Assembly (NCBI RefSeq): GCF_001269905.1
Contig: NZ_LHVK01000009.1
Coordinates: forward strand, 186,001 to 250,000
Reading direction: 5' to 3'
From: Pseudomonas corrugata
GTDB lineage: Bacteria > Pseudomonadota > Gammaproteobacteria > Pseudomonadales > Pseudomonadaceae
DNA: 64,000 nt
Position numbers and translations under genes: made by a program. Shown piece by piece: positions 17,986-27,547 of the stretch (position 1 is the first letter of the stretch; each line of letters begins with the position of its first letter). Under the pieces are notes generated by a model. It saw only the letters and a list, made by a program, of their open reading frames with translations, ran no database searches and was not told the DNA's origin.

Positions 17986-19854
17986 ATGCTGAACAAATAC
18001 CCTCTGTGGAAATATGTACTGATCCTGGCGGTGCTGGCGATCGGTCTGATTTATTCCGCTCCCAACCTCTACCCGGATGACCCGGCCATTCAGGTCAGTG
18101 GCGCAAGCACTGCCTTGCAGGTCACCCAGGCGGATCTGGACCGTGCGAGCGCAGCGCTCAAGACCTCCGGTATCGAAGTCAAGGCTGCGTCTGTTGCCGA
18201 TAACGGCAAGGGCGGCCTGTTGCGCCTGGCCAAGGCTGAAGACCAGCTGCCGGCCAAGGACGTGGTGCGCAAGGCGTTGGGTGACGATTACGTCGTAGCC
18301 CTGAACCTGGCCCAGACCACCCCGCAATGGCTGCGCAAATTCGGCGCGCATCCGATGAAGCTGGGTCTGGACTTGTCCGGCGGTGTGCACTTCCTGCTGG
18401 AAGTGGACATGGACAAAGCCCTCGACGCGCGGATGAAAGTCTACGAAGGCGACGTCAAGAGCCTGTTGCGTAAAGAGCGCGTGCGCTATCGCAGCCTGCC
18501 GGCCTTCAACGGTGCCATTCAGCTGGGCTTCAGCGATGAAGATACCCGCGAACAGGCCCGTGCGCTGGTCCGCAAGACCTTCAACGATTTCGACATTGTG
18601 CCGGCCGACCTCAATGGCCAACCGGTGCTGCGTCTGGCGATGACCCCGGCCAAGCTGGCGGAAATCCGCGAATACTCCATCAAGCAGAACTTGACCACCG
18701 TGCGTAACCGGGTCAACGAGCTGGGTGTGGCCGAACCGATCGTGCAGCGCCAGGGCGCCAACCGCATCGTGGTCGAGCTGCCGGGTGTGCAGGACACCGC
18801 CGAAGCCAAGCGTATCCTCGGCAAGACCGCCAACCTGGAGTTCCGCCTCGCGGCCGAGCCGGGTGCGTCCAAGGCCACTTCCGAGAGCTTCGAGTTCCGT
18901 GAGGGCAACCGCCCGGCGGCGCAGATCGAGCGCGGCCTGATCATCACCGGTGACCAGGTCACCGACGCCAAGGCGAGCTTCGACGAGCACGGTCGTCCAC
19001 AGGTGAACATCCACCTCGACGGCCACGGCGGCGAACTGATGAGCCGCGCCACGCGCAGCAACGTCGGTCGCAGCATGGCAGTGATCTTCATCGAGCAGAA
19101 GCCGGTCACCACCTACACCAGGCAGGTGGTCAACGGCGTCGAGAAAGACGTTGCGGTGCAGACGTTCAAGGAAGAGAAAAAGATCATCAGCCTGGCGACC
19201 ATCCAGTCGCCACTGGGCAGCCAGTTCCGCATCACCGGTCTGAACGGCCAGGGTGAATCCTCCGAGCTGGCCCTTCTGCTGCGCGCCGGTGGCCTGGCCG
19301 CACCGATGTACTTCGCTGAAGAGCGCACCATCGGCCCGAGCCTGGGTGCGGACAACATCACCAAGGGTATCGATGCGTCGCTGTGGGGCATGCTGTTCGT
19401 GTCGCTGTTCATCATCGCCATCTATCGCTTCTTCGGCATCATCGCCACCGTCGCGCTGGCGGTGAACATGGTGATGCTGCTGGCCCTGATGTCGCTGCTG
19501 GGTGCCACGCTGACCCTGCCGGGTATCGCCGGTATCGTGTTGACCATGGGTATGGCGGTGGACGCCAACGTGCTGATCTTCTCGCGGATACGTGAAGAGA
19601 TCGCCGCGGGCATGTCGATCCAGCGTGCAATCAACGAAGGCTTCGGCCGGGCATTCACCGCGATCCTCGACGCCAACCTGACCACGTTGCTGGTAGGCGG
19701 GATTCTCTTCGCCATGGGCACCGGCCCGGTCAAGGGCTTCGCAGTGACCATGTCCCTCGGGATCTTTACCTCGATGTTCACAGCCATCATGGTGACCCGC
19801 GCGATGGTCAACCTGATCTTTGGCGGTCGTGACTTCAAGAAGTTGTGGATTTAA
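17986..19854 (+). CDS. secD: Protein translocase subunit SecD
   Basis: SecD with SecF uses the proton gradient to pull exported proteins out at the periplasmic side. The protein (622 residues from ATG 17986; a GTG lies three bases earlier) has a first membrane helix 'YVLILAVLAIGLIYSAPNLYP', the large periplasmic P1 domain with 'GLDLSGGVHFLLEVD', and five C-terminal helices including 'GIAGIVLTMGMAVDANVLIF' and 'LTTLLVGGILFAMGTGPVKGF'. Length is usual for Pseudomonas SecD. Nine bases separate it from secF. Confidence 0.97.
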   Translation: MLNKYPLWKYVLILAVLAIGLIYSAPNLYPDDPAIQVSGASTALQVTQADLDRASAALKTSGIEVKAASVADNGKGGLLRLAKAEDQLPAKDVVRKALGDDYVVALNLAQTTPQWLRKFGAHPMKLGLDLSGGVHFLLEVDMDKALDARMKVYEGDVKSLLRKERVRYRSLPAFNGAIQLGFSDEDTREQARALVRKTFNDFDIVPADLNGQPVLRLAMTPAKLAEIREYSIKQNLTTVRNRVNELGVAEPIVQRQGANRIVVELPGVQDTAEAKRILGKTANLEFRLAAEPGASKATSESFEFREGNRPAAQIERGLIITGDQVTDAKASFDEHGRPQVNIHLDGHGGELMSRATRSNVGRSMAVIFIEQKPVTTYTRQVVNGVEKDVAVQTFKEEKKIISLATIQSPLGSQFRITGLNGQGESSELALLLRAGGLAAPMYFAEERTIGPSLGADNITKGIDASLWGMLFVSLFIIAIYRFFGIIATVALAVNMVMLLALMSLLGATLTLPGIAGIVLTMGMAVDANVLIFSRIREEIAAGMSIQRAINEGFGRAFTAILDANLTTLLVGGILFAMGTGPVKGFAVTMSLGIFTSMFTAIMVTRAMVNLIFGGRDFKKLWI

Positions 19855-19863
19855 GGGGCTGCC

Positions 19864-20778
19864 ATGTTACGTACAATCAACTTCATGGGCGTTCGCAACG
19901 TTGCGTTCGGCGTCACATTGTTCCTCACTGTGCTGGCATTGTTCAGTTGGGCCACCAAGGGCCTGAACTACGGCCTGGACTTCACCGGCGGTACGCTCAT
20001 CGAGCTGACCTACGAGCATCCGGCCGACGTGACCAAGGTGCGTGAGCAGTTGGCGAGCTCGGGCTACAGCGAGGCCATCGTGCAGAGCTTCGGTGCAACC
20101 ACCGACCTGCTGGTGCGCATGCCGGGTGAAGACCCGCAACTGGGCCACCAGGTCGCCGAAGCCTTGCAGAAGGCCGGCGGCGACAACCCGGCGCAGGTCA
20201 AGCGCGTCGAGTTCGTGGGCCCGCAAGTGGGTGAAGAACTGCGCGACCAGGGCGGCCTCGGCATGCTGATGGCGCTGGGCGGGATCCTGATCTACCTGGC
20301 CTTCCGCTTTCAGTGGAAGTTTGCGGTGGGCGCCATTGTCTCGCTGATCCACGACGTGGTCGTGACCCTGGGTATCCTGTCGTTCTTCCAGGTCACCTTC
20401 GACCTGACGGTGCTGGCGGCGGTGCTGGCGATCATCGGTTACTCGCTCAACGACACCATCGTGGTGTTCGACCGGGTGCGTGAGAACTTCCGCGTACTGC
20501 GCAAGGCCTCGCTGATCGAGAACATCAACATCTCGACCACTCAGACCCTGCTGCGGACCATGGCGACGTCGATCTCCACCTTGCTGGCGATTGCCGCGTT
20601 GCTGTTCTTCGGTGGCGACAACTTGTTCGGTTTCTCCATTGCGCTGTTTATCGGTGTGCTGGCGGGTACCTACTCGTCGATCTACATCGCCAACGTGGTG
20701 CTGATCTGGCTGAACCTGAGCACTGAGGACCTGATTCCTCCGGCGGCCAGCGACACTGAAGTGGACGACCGTCCGTAA
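19864..20778 (+). CDS. secF: Protein translocase subunit SecF
   Basis: This 304-residue partner of SecD has six membrane helices. Landmarks are 'LNYGLDFTGGTLIEL' (the SecF counterpart of the SecD 'GLDLSGG' motif), 'AIIGYSLNDTIVVFDRVREN' and 'FSIALFIGVLAGTYSSIYIA'. It is the last gene of the cluster, followed 30 bases later by a strong terminator. Confidence 0.97.
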   Translation: MLRTINFMGVRNVAFGVTLFLTVLALFSWATKGLNYGLDFTGGTLIELTYEHPADVTKVREQLASSGYSEAIVQSFGATTDLLVRMPGEDPQLGHQVAEALQKAGGDNPAQVKRVEFVGPQVGEELRDQGGLGMLMALGGILIYLAFRFQWKFAVGAIVSLIHDVVVTLGILSFFQVTFDLTVLAAVLAIIGYSLNDTIVVFDRVRENFRVLRKASLIENINISTTQTLLRTMATSISTLLAIAALLFFGGDNLFGFSIALFIGVLAGTYSSIYIANVVLIWLNLSTEDLIPPAASDTEVDDRP

Positions 20779-20805
20779 GGCTCGTCGCTCCGCCCGTCAC
20801 CGCTG

Positions 20806-20837
20806 AAAAGGCGCGAGTTGAACTCGCGCCTTTTTTT
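20806..20837 (+). terminator. Terminator after secF
   Basis: AAAAGGCGCGAGTT-GAACTCGCGCCTTTTTTT forms a perfect GC-rich hairpin with a T tail, ending the queA-secF transcript. Confidence 0.92.
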
Positions 20838-20895
20838 ATGCTCCAAGGCTGGGAGAAGAGCGGATTATTCCGCTGGTGATGGCCAGGAGGTTCAA

Positions 20896-21444
20896 GTGAA
20901 CAAATCGATGCTGGTTGGTGCGGTATTGGGTGCTGTCGGTGTCACTGCCGGTGGTGCGGTCGCCACCTACAGCTTGGTGAAAAGTGGTCCTGAGTATGCG
21001 CAAGTGCTGGCGGTGGAGCCAGTCAAGACCCAGATCAAAACCCCGCGTGAAGTCTGCAAGGACGTCACCGTGACCCGGCAGCGGCCGGTCCAGGATCAAC
21101 ATCAGATCGCCGGTACTGTGTTGGGCGCCGTGGCGGGTGGCCTGTTGGGTAACCAGATCGGCGGCGGCACCGGCAAGAAAATCGCCACCGTGGCCGGTGC
21201 AGCCGGTGGTGGTTATGCCGGTAACAAGATTCAGGAAGGCATGCAGGAACGCGACACGTACACCACCACCCAAACTCGCTGCAACACTGTCAATGACATC
21301 AGCGATAAGGTGGTTGGCTACGACGTGCGCTACATGCTCGACGGCAAGGAAGGCAAGGTCCGCATGGACCGCGACCCGGGCAACCAGATCCCGGTGAACA
21401 AGGAAGGCCAACTGATCCTGGGCCAGAACCAACCGGCGCAGTGA
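20896..21444 (+). CDS. Glycine-zipper 2TM (SlyB-like) envelope protein
   Basis: The GTG start at 20896 follows a perfect AGGAGG six bases upstream, giving 182 residues. An N-terminal hydrophobic segment 'MLVGAVLGAVGVTAGGAVATY' is a membrane anchor or signal. Residues about 75-115 form the glycine zipper ('GTVLGAVAGGLLGNQIGGG', 'ATVAGAAGGGYAGN') of the SlyB/2TM family, followed by a C-terminal domain with two cysteines. Such proteins sit in the envelope and are thought to support outer-membrane integrity. The gene has its own terminator. An equivalent gene lies between secF and suhB in other Pseudomonas, from memory. Confidence 0.85.
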   Translation: MNKSMLVGAVLGAVGVTAGGAVATYSLVKSGPEYAQVLAVEPVKTQIKTPREVCKDVTVTRQRPVQDQHQIAGTVLGAVAGGLLGNQIGGGTGKKIATVAGAAGGGYAGNKIQEGMQERDTYTTTQTRCNTVNDISDKVVGYDVRYMLDGKEGKVRMDRDPGNQIPVNKEGQLILGQNQPAQ

Positions 21445-21456
21445 TCCAGCCGCTAT

Positions 21457-21486
21457 GAAAAAAGCACCCTTCGAGGTGCTTTTTTT
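21457..21486 (+). terminator. Terminator after the glycine-zipper gene
   Basis: AAAAAAGCACCCTTCGAGGTGCTTTTTT hairpin with a T run, about 13 bases after the stop codon. Confidence 0.9.
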
Positions 21487-21507
21487 GCGCCTGAATTCTG
21501 GGCTGTA

Positions 21508-21620
21508 GATCGTTCCCACGCTCCGCGTGGGAATGCATCCCGTGACGCTCTGCGTCACCTTCGAGAAGCGGAACGCGGAGCGTCCCTGGCGACATTCCCA
21601 CGCGGCGCGTGGGAACGATC
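21508..21620. repeat. REP-like palindromes, several units
   Basis: GATCGTTCCCACGCTCCGCG and its complement frame the stretch, with partial units (GTGACGCTCTGCGTCAC, ACGCGGAGCGTCC) between. This is the same family as 14443-14492 and 42030-42056. Confidence 0.85.
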
Positions 21621-21640
21621 AATTACCGAAAATCAGGCAT

Positions 21641-21667
21641 AAAAAAACACCCCGAAGGGTGCTTTTT
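21641..21667 (-). terminator. Terminator after suhB
   Basis: On the minus strand, AAAAAGCACCCTTCGGGGTGTTTTTTT is a GC hairpin with TTCG-type loop and T tail, about 15 bases past the suhB stop. Confidence 0.85.
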
Positions 21668-21682
21668 CTGTAGCCGAGTTGC

Positions 21683-22501
21683 TTAACGCTTCAACGAAGT
21701 CGGCAGATGCGGCTGGATTGCGGTAAGCACAGCCTTGAAGCACTTGGTGTTGCCGGCAACGATATGACCTTTTTCAAGGAAGTCGTGACCGCCGGTAAAG
21801 TCGCTCACCAGGCCGCCCGCTTCCTGGATCAGCAGGGCGCCCGCTGCCATGTCCCATTCGGACAGGCCCGATTCCCAGAATGCATCAAAACGGCCTGCCG
21901 CCACATAAGCCAGGTCCAGGCTTGCGGCGCCGGCGCGGCGGATGCCGGCGGTCTGGCCGACCAGGGCGCGGAACATGCCCAGGTAGTTGTCCAGATTGTC
22001 CATCTGGTCATCGCGGAACGGGAAGCCGGTACCCAGCAGGGCGCCGTCCAGGCTGGTGCGACCGCTCACCCGCAGGCGGCGACCGTTCAGTTGGGCGCCA
22101 CGGCCACGGCTGGCAGTGAATTCTTCCTGGCGAACCGGATCCAGCACAACAGCGTGTTCCAGGCGGCCACGGTATTTGCAGGCGATGCTGACGGCGAAGT
22201 GAGGAATGCCGCGCAGGAAGTTGGTGGTGCCGTCCAGTGGATCGATGATCCACAGGTACTCTTCGCCCTCGATGCCGGTGCCGGCGTGCATGCCGGTCTC
22301 TTCACCCATGATCGAGTGGTTCGGGTAAGCCTTGCGCAGGGCATCGACGATTTTCTGTTCGGCGGCACGATCAACCTCGGACACGTAGTCCTTGGCGTCT
22401 TTTTCATCGACCTTGATGGTATCCAGGCGCTCGATGGAGCGGAAGATCAGTTCACTGGCGCTGCGGGCGGCGCGCAGCGCGATATTCAGCATGGGCTGCA
22501 T
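21683..22501 (-). CDS. suhB: Inositol-1-monophosphatase SuhB
   Basis: This 272-residue Mg-dependent phosphatase has the full signature of the family: 'GEETGMH' (metal-binding Glu), 'WIIDPLDGTTNFLRGIPHFA' (metal site) and 'WESGLSEWDMAAGALLIQEAGG'. SuhB also takes part in rRNA transcription antitermination in Escherichia coli and in virulence regulation in Pseudomonas aeruginosa. It is transcribed divergently from trmJ and has its own terminator. Confidence 0.96.
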   Translation of the reverse strand: MQPMLNIALRAARSASELIFRSIERLDTIKVDEKDAKDYVSEVDRAAEQKIVDALRKAYPNHSIMGEETGMHAGTGIEGEEYLWIIDPLDGTTNFLRGIPHFAVSIACKYRGRLEHAVVLDPVRQEEFTASRGRGAQLNGRRLRVSGRTSLDGALLGTGFPFRDDQMDNLDNYLGMFRALVGQTAGIRRAGAASLDLAYVAAGRFDAFWESGLSEWDMAAGALLIQEAGGLVSDFTGGHDFLEKGHIVAGNTKCFKAVLTAIQPHLPTSLKR

Positions 22502-22645
22502 GGATGTGTCACCTAAGGTTGTTAAAGAAAGCCGGGCATTCTATCAGAAAGTTTTCCGAGGAGAAGGTTGGCGTTCGCTTTCATAGCTTAACGGTAGGTG
22601 CTTAGGTAAGATTTGCTCCCTTTATCGTGTTCGAGAGCGCCTCCC

Positions 22646-23416
22646 TTGTTGCAGAACATTCGTGTCGTCCTGGTCAATACCAGCCATCCGGGCAATATCG
22701 GCGGAGCTGCGCGGGCCATGAAGAACATGGGCCTGTCGCGGCTGGTGCTGGTCGAGCCTCGCTTGTTTCCTCATCACGAAGCCGACGCCCGGGCTTCCGG
22801 TGCCGGTGACATCCTGGCCGGTGCCCAGGTCGTCGCCACCCTGGAAGACGCCCTGGTGGGTTGCAATCTGGTGCTCGGCACCAGTGCCCGCGACCGCCGC
22901 ATCCCCTGGCCATTGCTCGATCCCCGCGAATGCGGGACGAAAGTGGTCGAGGAGGCCGCGCAGGGTATCGAAATCGCACTGGTGTTCGGCCGTGAAGACT
23001 CCGGCCTGACCAGCGACGAGCTGCATCGATGTCACTTTCACGTGCATATCCCTTCCGACCCCGGATTCAGTTCCCTGAACCTCGGGGCGGCGGTGCAGGT
23101 GTTGAGCTATGAGGTGCGTATGGCCTGGCTGGCAGCCGAAGGCAGGCCAAGCAAGGTCGAAAAATATGAGGCGACGTCGCCGCGCAGTGAGACACTGGCG
23201 ACCATGGACGAACTGGAGCGATTCTATGAACACCTGGAACAGACCCTGGTGGACATCGAGTTCCTCGACCCGGACAAGCCTCGGCACTTGATGGCGCGCC
23301 TGCGTCGGTTGTACGGACGAAGCTCGGTCAGCCGGGCGGAGATGAATATATTGCGCGGCATCCTCACGGAAACCCAAAAAGCGGCCCGTGGCGAGCTGAT
23401 TAAGCGGAAGGATTAA
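22646..23416 (+). CDS. trmJ: tRNA (cytidine/uridine-2'-O-)-methyltransferase TrmJ
   Basis: TrmJ methylates the 2'-hydroxyl of nucleotide 32 in several tRNAs. This SPOUT-family protein shows '[24 protein letters not shown]', '[15 protein letters not shown]' and '[20 protein letters not shown]' type motifs that build the knotted AdoMet site, plus a helical C-terminal extension. The start is uncertain: TTG codons at 22646 and 22649 give about 257 residues, the expected length, while the open frame extends to a TTG at 22613. It is one base from cysE, suggesting coupling. Confidence 0.93.
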   Translation: MLQNIRVVLVNTSHPGNIGGAARAMKNMGLSRLVLVEPRLFPHHEADARASGAGDILAGAQVVATLEDALVGCNLVLGTSARDRRIPWPLLDPRECGTKVVEEAAQGIEIALVFGREDSGLTSDELHRCHFHVHIPSDPGFSSLNLGAAVQVLSYEVRMAWLAAEGRPSKVEKYEATSPRSETLATMDELERFYEHLEQTLVDIEFLDPDKPRHLMARLRRLYGRSSVSRAEMNILRGILTETQKAARGELIKRKD

Positions 23417-23417
23417 A

Positions 23418-24194
23418 ATGTTCGATCGTTTGCGTGAAGATATCCAAAGCGTTTTCCATCGTGACCCGGCGGCGCGCAACGCCTTTGAAGTGCTGACCTG
23501 CTACCCGGGAATGCACGCGATCTGGCTCCATCGCCTGTCCGGCGCCTTGTGGAATATGGGCTGGAAGTGGCTGGCACGGCTGGTTTCCAACTTCGGCCGC
23601 TGGCTGACCGGGATCGAGATCCATCCGGGCGCCAAGGTCGGTCGCCGGTTCTTCATCGACCACGGCATGGGCATCGTCATCGGCGAAACTGCCGAGATCG
23701 GCGATGACGTGACCCTGTATCAGGGGGTGACCCTGGGCGGTACCAGTTGGAACAAGGGCAAGCGCCACCCGACCCTGGGTGACGGTGTGGTGGTCGGCGC
23801 GGGCGCCAAGGTACTCGGTCCGTTCACCGTGGGTGCGGGGGCGAAGGTCGGCTCCAACGCCGTGGTTACCAAGGCCGTGCCGCCTGGCGCGACCGTGGTG
23901 GGTATTCCGGGGCGGATCATCATCAAGTCCGATGACGAGCAGGACGCCCGGCGTAAGGCCATGGCTGAGAAAATCGGCTTCGATGCCTACGGTGTCGGCG
24001 AAGACATGCCCGACCCGGTTGCCCGCGCCATCAACCAACTGCTCGATCACCTGCAGGCCGTCGACGGCCGCCTGGAGGGGATGTGCGGCGCCCTGAAGGA
24101 CCTGGGCAGTAATTACTGTGCCAAGGACCTGCCTGAACTGCGCGAGGAAGATTTCGCGTGTGTGAAGGACAAGGATCAGAGCCAGGTCGGCTGA
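23418..24194 (+). CDS. cysE: Serine O-acetyltransferase CysE
   Basis: CysE makes O-acetylserine, the carbon skeleton for cysteine synthesis. The 258-residue protein has an N-terminal helical part, then a left-handed beta-helix of hexapeptide repeats: '[38 protein letters not shown]' contains the catalytic His-Asp region, followed by '[18 protein letters not shown]' and 'VVGIPGRII'. It lies one base after trmJ and upstream of the isc operon, fitting a cysteine-to-Fe-S theme because IscS consumes cysteine. Confidence 0.95.
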   Translation: MFDRLREDIQSVFHRDPAARNAFEVLTCYPGMHAIWLHRLSGALWNMGWKWLARLVSNFGRWLTGIEIHPGAKVGRRFFIDHGMGIVIGETAEIGDDVTLYQGVTLGGTSWNKGKRHPTLGDGVVVGAGAKVLGPFTVGAGAKVGSNAVVTKAVPPGATVVGIPGRIIIKSDDEQDARRKAMAEKIGFDAYGVGEDMPDPVARAINQLLDHLQAVDGRLEGMCGALKDLGSNYCAKDLPELREEDFACVKDKDQSQVG

Positions 24195-24206
24195 TCGAGG
24201 CGTCTG

Positions 24207-24275
24207 CATCGCGGGCAAGCCTTGCTCCCACAGAGGTCTCCACTGGGTCTGTGGGAGCAAGGCTTGCCCGCGATG
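24207..24275. repeat. REP-like inverted repeat, perfect 27-bp arms
   Basis: CATCGCGGGCAAGCCTTGCT.. is mirrored exactly by ..AGCAAGGCTTGCCCGCGATG across a 15-base loop. This is the Pseudomonas 'CTGTGGGAGC' repeat family, also seen at 37735, 39389, 44126 and 63117. It may act as a transcript-end stabiliser for cysE. Confidence 0.9.
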
Positions 24276-24369
24276 AACGATAACGCGGTATCGCTGGTCC
24301 CCGGCAATCAGCCTTTGCTATCATGCGCGCGCTCTTTCGCGGGTAAACCCGAGTGCTACACTAGGTCTT

Positions 24370-24402
24370 ATAGTTGACTTAATTACTCGGGAATTGCATA
24401 CT
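24370..24402 (+). promoter_or_regulatory. isc promoter with IscR-type binding site
   Basis: TTGACT (24374-24379), 17 bases, then CATACT (24397-24402) forms a sigma-70 promoter about 30 bases before iscR. The sequence ATAGTTGACTTAATTACTCG overlapping the -35 matches the type 1 IscR box (ATA-YTTGACT-N4-ACTCG-like). By family knowledge, the Fe-S form of IscR represses here and cluster shortage relieves it. Confidence 0.8.
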
Positions 24403-24433
24403 CGCCCCATTCCGAACTCCGTGGTAATTGTCC

Positions 24434-24925
24434 ATGCGACTGACTACAAAAGGCCGATACGCCGTGACCGCAATGCTGGATCTGGCATTGCATGCGCAGC
24501 ACGGGCCGGTGTCCCTGGCCGATATCTCCGAGCGCCAGGGCATTTCCCTGTCTTACCTTGAACAACTGTTCGCCAAGCTGCGTCGCAGCAACTTGGTGTC
24601 CAGTGTGCGTGGTCCCGGTGGCGGCTATCAGCTGTCGCGGGACATGCAAGGCATCCAGGTCGCCCAGGTGATCGATGCGGTGAACGAATCGGTCGATGCG
24701 ACCAAATGTCAGGGGTTGGGCGACTGCCATGGCGGCGATACTTGCCTGACCCATCATCTGTGGTGCGACTTGAGCCTGCAGATCCACGAGTTTCTGAGCG
24801 GTATCAGCTTGGCTGACCTTGTCACTCGCCGTGAGGTGCAAGAAGTAGCCCAGCGTCAGGACCAGCGCCGTTGCAATGGCAAGGCGCCGCACCTGGACAA
24901 GATTGAAGCGTCCGCCGTCGAATGA
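24434..24925 (+). CDS. iscR: Fe-S-sensing transcription regulator IscR
   Basis: This Rrf2-family regulator of 163 residues has a winged helix ('[20 protein letters not shown]', '[23 protein letters not shown]', '[16 protein letters not shown]') and the cluster-binding segment '[19 protein letters not shown]' with three cysteines spaced C-x5-C-x5-C and a nearby His as fourth ligand. I chose the ATG at 24434 over a TTG six bases earlier, because it gives the conserved [10 protein letters not shown] start. It heads the isc operon and its binding site overlaps its own promoter. Confidence 0.96.
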   Translation: MRLTTKGRYAVTAMLDLALHAQHGPVSLADISERQGISLSYLEQLFAKLRRSNLVSSVRGPGGGYQLSRDMQGIQVAQVIDAVNESVDATKCQGLGDCHGGDTCLTHHLWCDLSLQIHEFLSGISLADLVTRREVQEVAQRQDQRRCNGKAPHLDKIEASAVE

Positions 24926-24975
24926 CTGCCGCAGAGCAAGCGGAACGCCAGCCAGCCTGATTTAGGAGAGAGTCC

Positions 24976-26190
24976 ATGAAATTGCCGATTTACCTTGATT
25001 ACTCTGCGACCACCCCGGTTGACCCACGTGTCGCGCAGAAGATGAGTGAATGCCTGCTGGTCGACGGAAACTTCGGTAACCCGGCCTCCCGCTCCCACGT
25101 GTTCGGCTGGAAAGCCGAGGAGTCGGTCGAGAACGCCCGTCGCCAGGTCGCTGACCTGGTCAACGCGGACCCGCGTGAAATCGTCTGGACCTCCGGTGCC
25201 ACCGAGTCCGACAACCTGGCAATCAAGGGTGTCGCGCACTTCTATCACACCAAGGGCAAGCACCTGATCACCTCCAAGATCGAGCACAAGGCTGTCCTGG
25301 ACACCACGCGCCAACTGGAGCGTGAAGGTTTCGAAGTCACCTACATCGAGCCTGGCGAAGACGGCCTGATCACCCCGGCCATGGTTGAAGCCGCACTGCG
25401 CGACGACACCATCCTGGTTTCGATCATGCACGTGAACAACGAAATCGGCACCATCAACGACATCGAAGCCATCGGCGAGCTGACCCGTTCCCGGGGCGTC
25501 CTGTTCCACGTCGACGCGGCCCAGTCCACCGGCAAGGTCGACATCGATCTGTCGAAGCTCAAAGTCGACCTGATGTCGTTCTCCGCCCACAAGACCTACG
25601 GCCCTAAAGGCATCGGCGCGCTGTACGTGAGCCGCAAGCCGCGTGTTCGCCTCGAAGCGACCATGCACGGCGGCGGTCACGAGCGTGGCATGCGTTCCGG
25701 CACCCTGGCGACCCACCAGATCGTCGGCATGGGCGAAGCCTTCCGTGTGGCCAAGGAAGACATGGCCGCCGAGAACGTACGCATCAAGGCCCTGAGCGAC
25801 CGTTTCTTCAAGCAGGTCGAGCACCTGGAAGAGCTCTACGTCAACGGCAGCATGACCGCCCGCGTACCGCACAATCTGAACCTGAGCTTCAACTACGTTG
25901 AAGGCGAGTCGCTGATCATGGCGCTCAAGGATCTGGCCGTGTCGTCCGGTTCGGCGTGCACCTCGGCGTCCCTCGAGCCTTCGTATGTACTGCGCGCCCT
26001 GGGCCGCAACGACGAACTGGCCCACAGTTCGATCCGCTTCACCTTCGGCCGCTTCACCACCGAAGAAGAAATCGATTACGCCGCGCAGAAAGTCTGCGAG
26101 GCGGTCACCAAGCTGCGCGCACTGTCGCCGCTGTGGGACATGTACAAAGACGGCGTCGACATTTCGAAAATCGAATGGGCGGCGCACTGA
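24976..26190 (+). CDS. iscS: Cysteine desulfurase IscS
   Basis: IscS takes sulphur from cysteine and passes it as a persulfide to IscU and to tRNA thiolation enzymes. The 404-residue PLP enzyme shows '[11 protein letters not shown]', '[11 protein letters not shown]', '[15 protein letters not shown]' with the PLP-binding Lys, and '[21 protein letters not shown]' with the persulfide Cys in the mobile loop. A GGAGAG site precedes the ATG. Second gene of the isc operon. Confidence 0.98.
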   Translation: MKLPIYLDYSATTPVDPRVAQKMSECLLVDGNFGNPASRSHVFGWKAEESVENARRQVADLVNADPREIVWTSGATESDNLAIKGVAHFYHTKGKHLITSKIEHKAVLDTTRQLEREGFEVTYIEPGEDGLITPAMVEAALRDDTILVSIMHVNNEIGTINDIEAIGELTRSRGVLFHVDAAQSTGKVDIDLSKLKVDLMSFSAHKTYGPKGIGALYVSRKPRVRLEATMHGGGHERGMRSGTLATHQIVGMGEAFRVAKEDMAAENVRIKALSDRFFKQVEHLEELYVNGSMTARVPHNLNLSFNYVEGESLIMALKDLAVSSGSACTSASLEPSYVLRALGRNDELAHSSIRFTFGRFTTEEEIDYAAQKVCEAVTKLRALSPLWDMYKDGVDISKIEWAAH

Positions 26191-26233
26191 GAAGTCGCCA
26201 CCAGAGCGGCTCCACTGATGAGGATTGAAGCAA

Positions 26234-26620
26234 ATGGCATATAGCGAAAAGGTCATCGACCACTACGAGAACCCGCGCAACGTCGGCAAGATGGACGCGC
26301 AGGATCCTGATGTCGGCACTGGCATGGTCGGCGCCCCGGCGTGTGGCGACGTGATGCGTCTGCAGATCAAGGTCAACGAGCAAGGCATCATCGAAGATGC
26401 CAAGTTCAAGACCTACGGCTGTGGTTCGGCCATTGCGTCCAGCTCCCTGGCTACCGAGTGGATGAAGGGCAAGACTCTTGATGAAGCCGAAACCATCAAG
26501 AACACCCAGCTGGCCGAAGAACTGGCCCTGCCGCCAGTGAAAATCCACTGCTCGGTACTCGCTGAAGACGCCATCAAGGCCGCCGTTCGCGACTACAAGC
26601 AGAAGAAAGGCTTGATCTGA
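26234..26620 (+). CDS. iscU: Fe-S cluster scaffold IscU
   Basis: Clusters are built on this 128-residue scaffold before transfer. The start ATG at 26234 gives the conserved MAYSEKVIDHYENPRNVG. The three cluster cysteines are in 'GAPACGDVM', 'KTYGCGSAIASSS' and 'KIHCSVLAEDAI', and 'LPPVKIHC' is the HscA recognition motif (LPPVK). Length and motifs are normal. Confidence 0.98.
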   Translation: MAYSEKVIDHYENPRNVGKMDAQDPDVGTGMVGAPACGDVMRLQIKVNEQGIIEDAKFKTYGCGSAIASSSLATEWMKGKTLDEAETIKNTQLAEELALPPVKIHCSVLAEDAIKAAVRDYKQKKGLI

Positions 26621-26643
26621 ACCGCGACAGGTAAGGAGTTTTC

Positions 26644-26967
26644 ATGGCTATCCAGATGACAGAAGCAGCCGCCAGGCACATACAGCGCTCCCTCGCGGGG
26701 CGCGGCAAGGGCGAGGGCATCCGCCTGGGTGTTCGCACCACGGGTTGTTCCGGCCTTGCCTATGTACTGGAGTTCGTCGATGAAGTCGGCGAAGACGATC
26801 AGGTGTTCGAAAGTCATGGTCAGAAAGTGATCATCGACCCGAAGAGCCTGACGTACCTGGACGGCACCGAGCTGGATTTCGTCAAGGAAGGGTTGAACGA
26901 AGGCTTCAAGTTCAACAACCCCAACGTGCGCGGTGAATGTGGCTGCGGCGAAAGCTTCAACATCTGA
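26644..26967 (+). CDS. iscA: A-type Fe-S carrier IscA
   Basis: This 107-residue carrier passes iron or clusters to client proteins. The three conserved cysteines are present: '[14 protein letters not shown]' and the C-terminal '[10 protein letters not shown]'. A TAAGGAG site precedes the ATG. It lies between iscU and hscB with short gaps. Confidence 0.97.
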   Translation: MAIQMTEAAARHIQRSLAGRGKGEGIRLGVRTTGCSGLAYVLEFVDEVGEDDQVFESHGQKVIIDPKSLTYLDGTELDFVKEGLNEGFKFNNPNVRGECGCGESFNI

Positions 26968-26975
26968 GGCGGCTC

Positions 26976-27497
26976 GTGGGTACTCCTTGTCATTTTGCCT
27001 TGTTCCAGATGCAGCCGGGTTTCAGCCTGGATCTCGATGAACTGTCGGCGCGTTATCTCGAGCTGGCCCGAGGTGTCCATCCGGACCGCTTCGCGGACGC
27101 CTCCGAGGCCGAGCAGCGGCGGGCGCTCGAGCAGTCCGCGAACCTCAACGAGGCCTACCAGACGCTCAAGAGCCCGGCCAAGCGTGCGCGATACCTGCTT
27201 GCCATCAGCGGTCATGAACTGCCCCTGGAAGTCACGGTGCACGATCCCGAGTTTCTTCTGCAGCAGATGCAGTGGCGCGAAGAGCTCGAAGACCTGCAGG
27301 ACAGTGCCGACCTGGCGGGTGTCGCCACGTTCAAGCGCCGCTTGAGGGACGCCCAGCAAACCCTGAATGAAAGCTTCGCAGCCTGCTGGAACGATGCCGC
27401 GCAACGCGAACAGGCCGAACGCCTGATGCGGCGCATGCAGTTCCTCGACAAGCTCACCTACGAAGTGCGCCAACTAGAAGAGCGCCTCGACGATTAA
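26976..27497 (+). CDS. hscB: J-domain co-chaperone HscB
   Basis: HscB delivers IscU to HscA and stimulates its ATPase. The GTG start at 26976, behind GAGGCGG, gives 173 residues starting [16 protein letters not shown]. The J-domain has the required HPD in '[17 protein letters not shown]'. The C-terminal three-helix part ('[15 protein letters not shown]') binds IscU. A longer open frame inside iscA is not the start. Confidence 0.95.
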   Translation: MGTPCHFALFQMQPGFSLDLDELSARYLELARGVHPDRFADASEAEQRRALEQSANLNEAYQTLKSPAKRARYLLAISGHELPLEVTVHDPEFLLQQMQWREELEDLQDSADLAGVATFKRRLRDAQQTLNESFAACWNDAAQREQAERLMRRMQFLDKLTYEVRQLEERLDD

Positions 27498-27547
27498 CCC
27501 AGTGCCGCTCCGGTCGCACGCCTGATTACAGATAAGTCCTGATTACG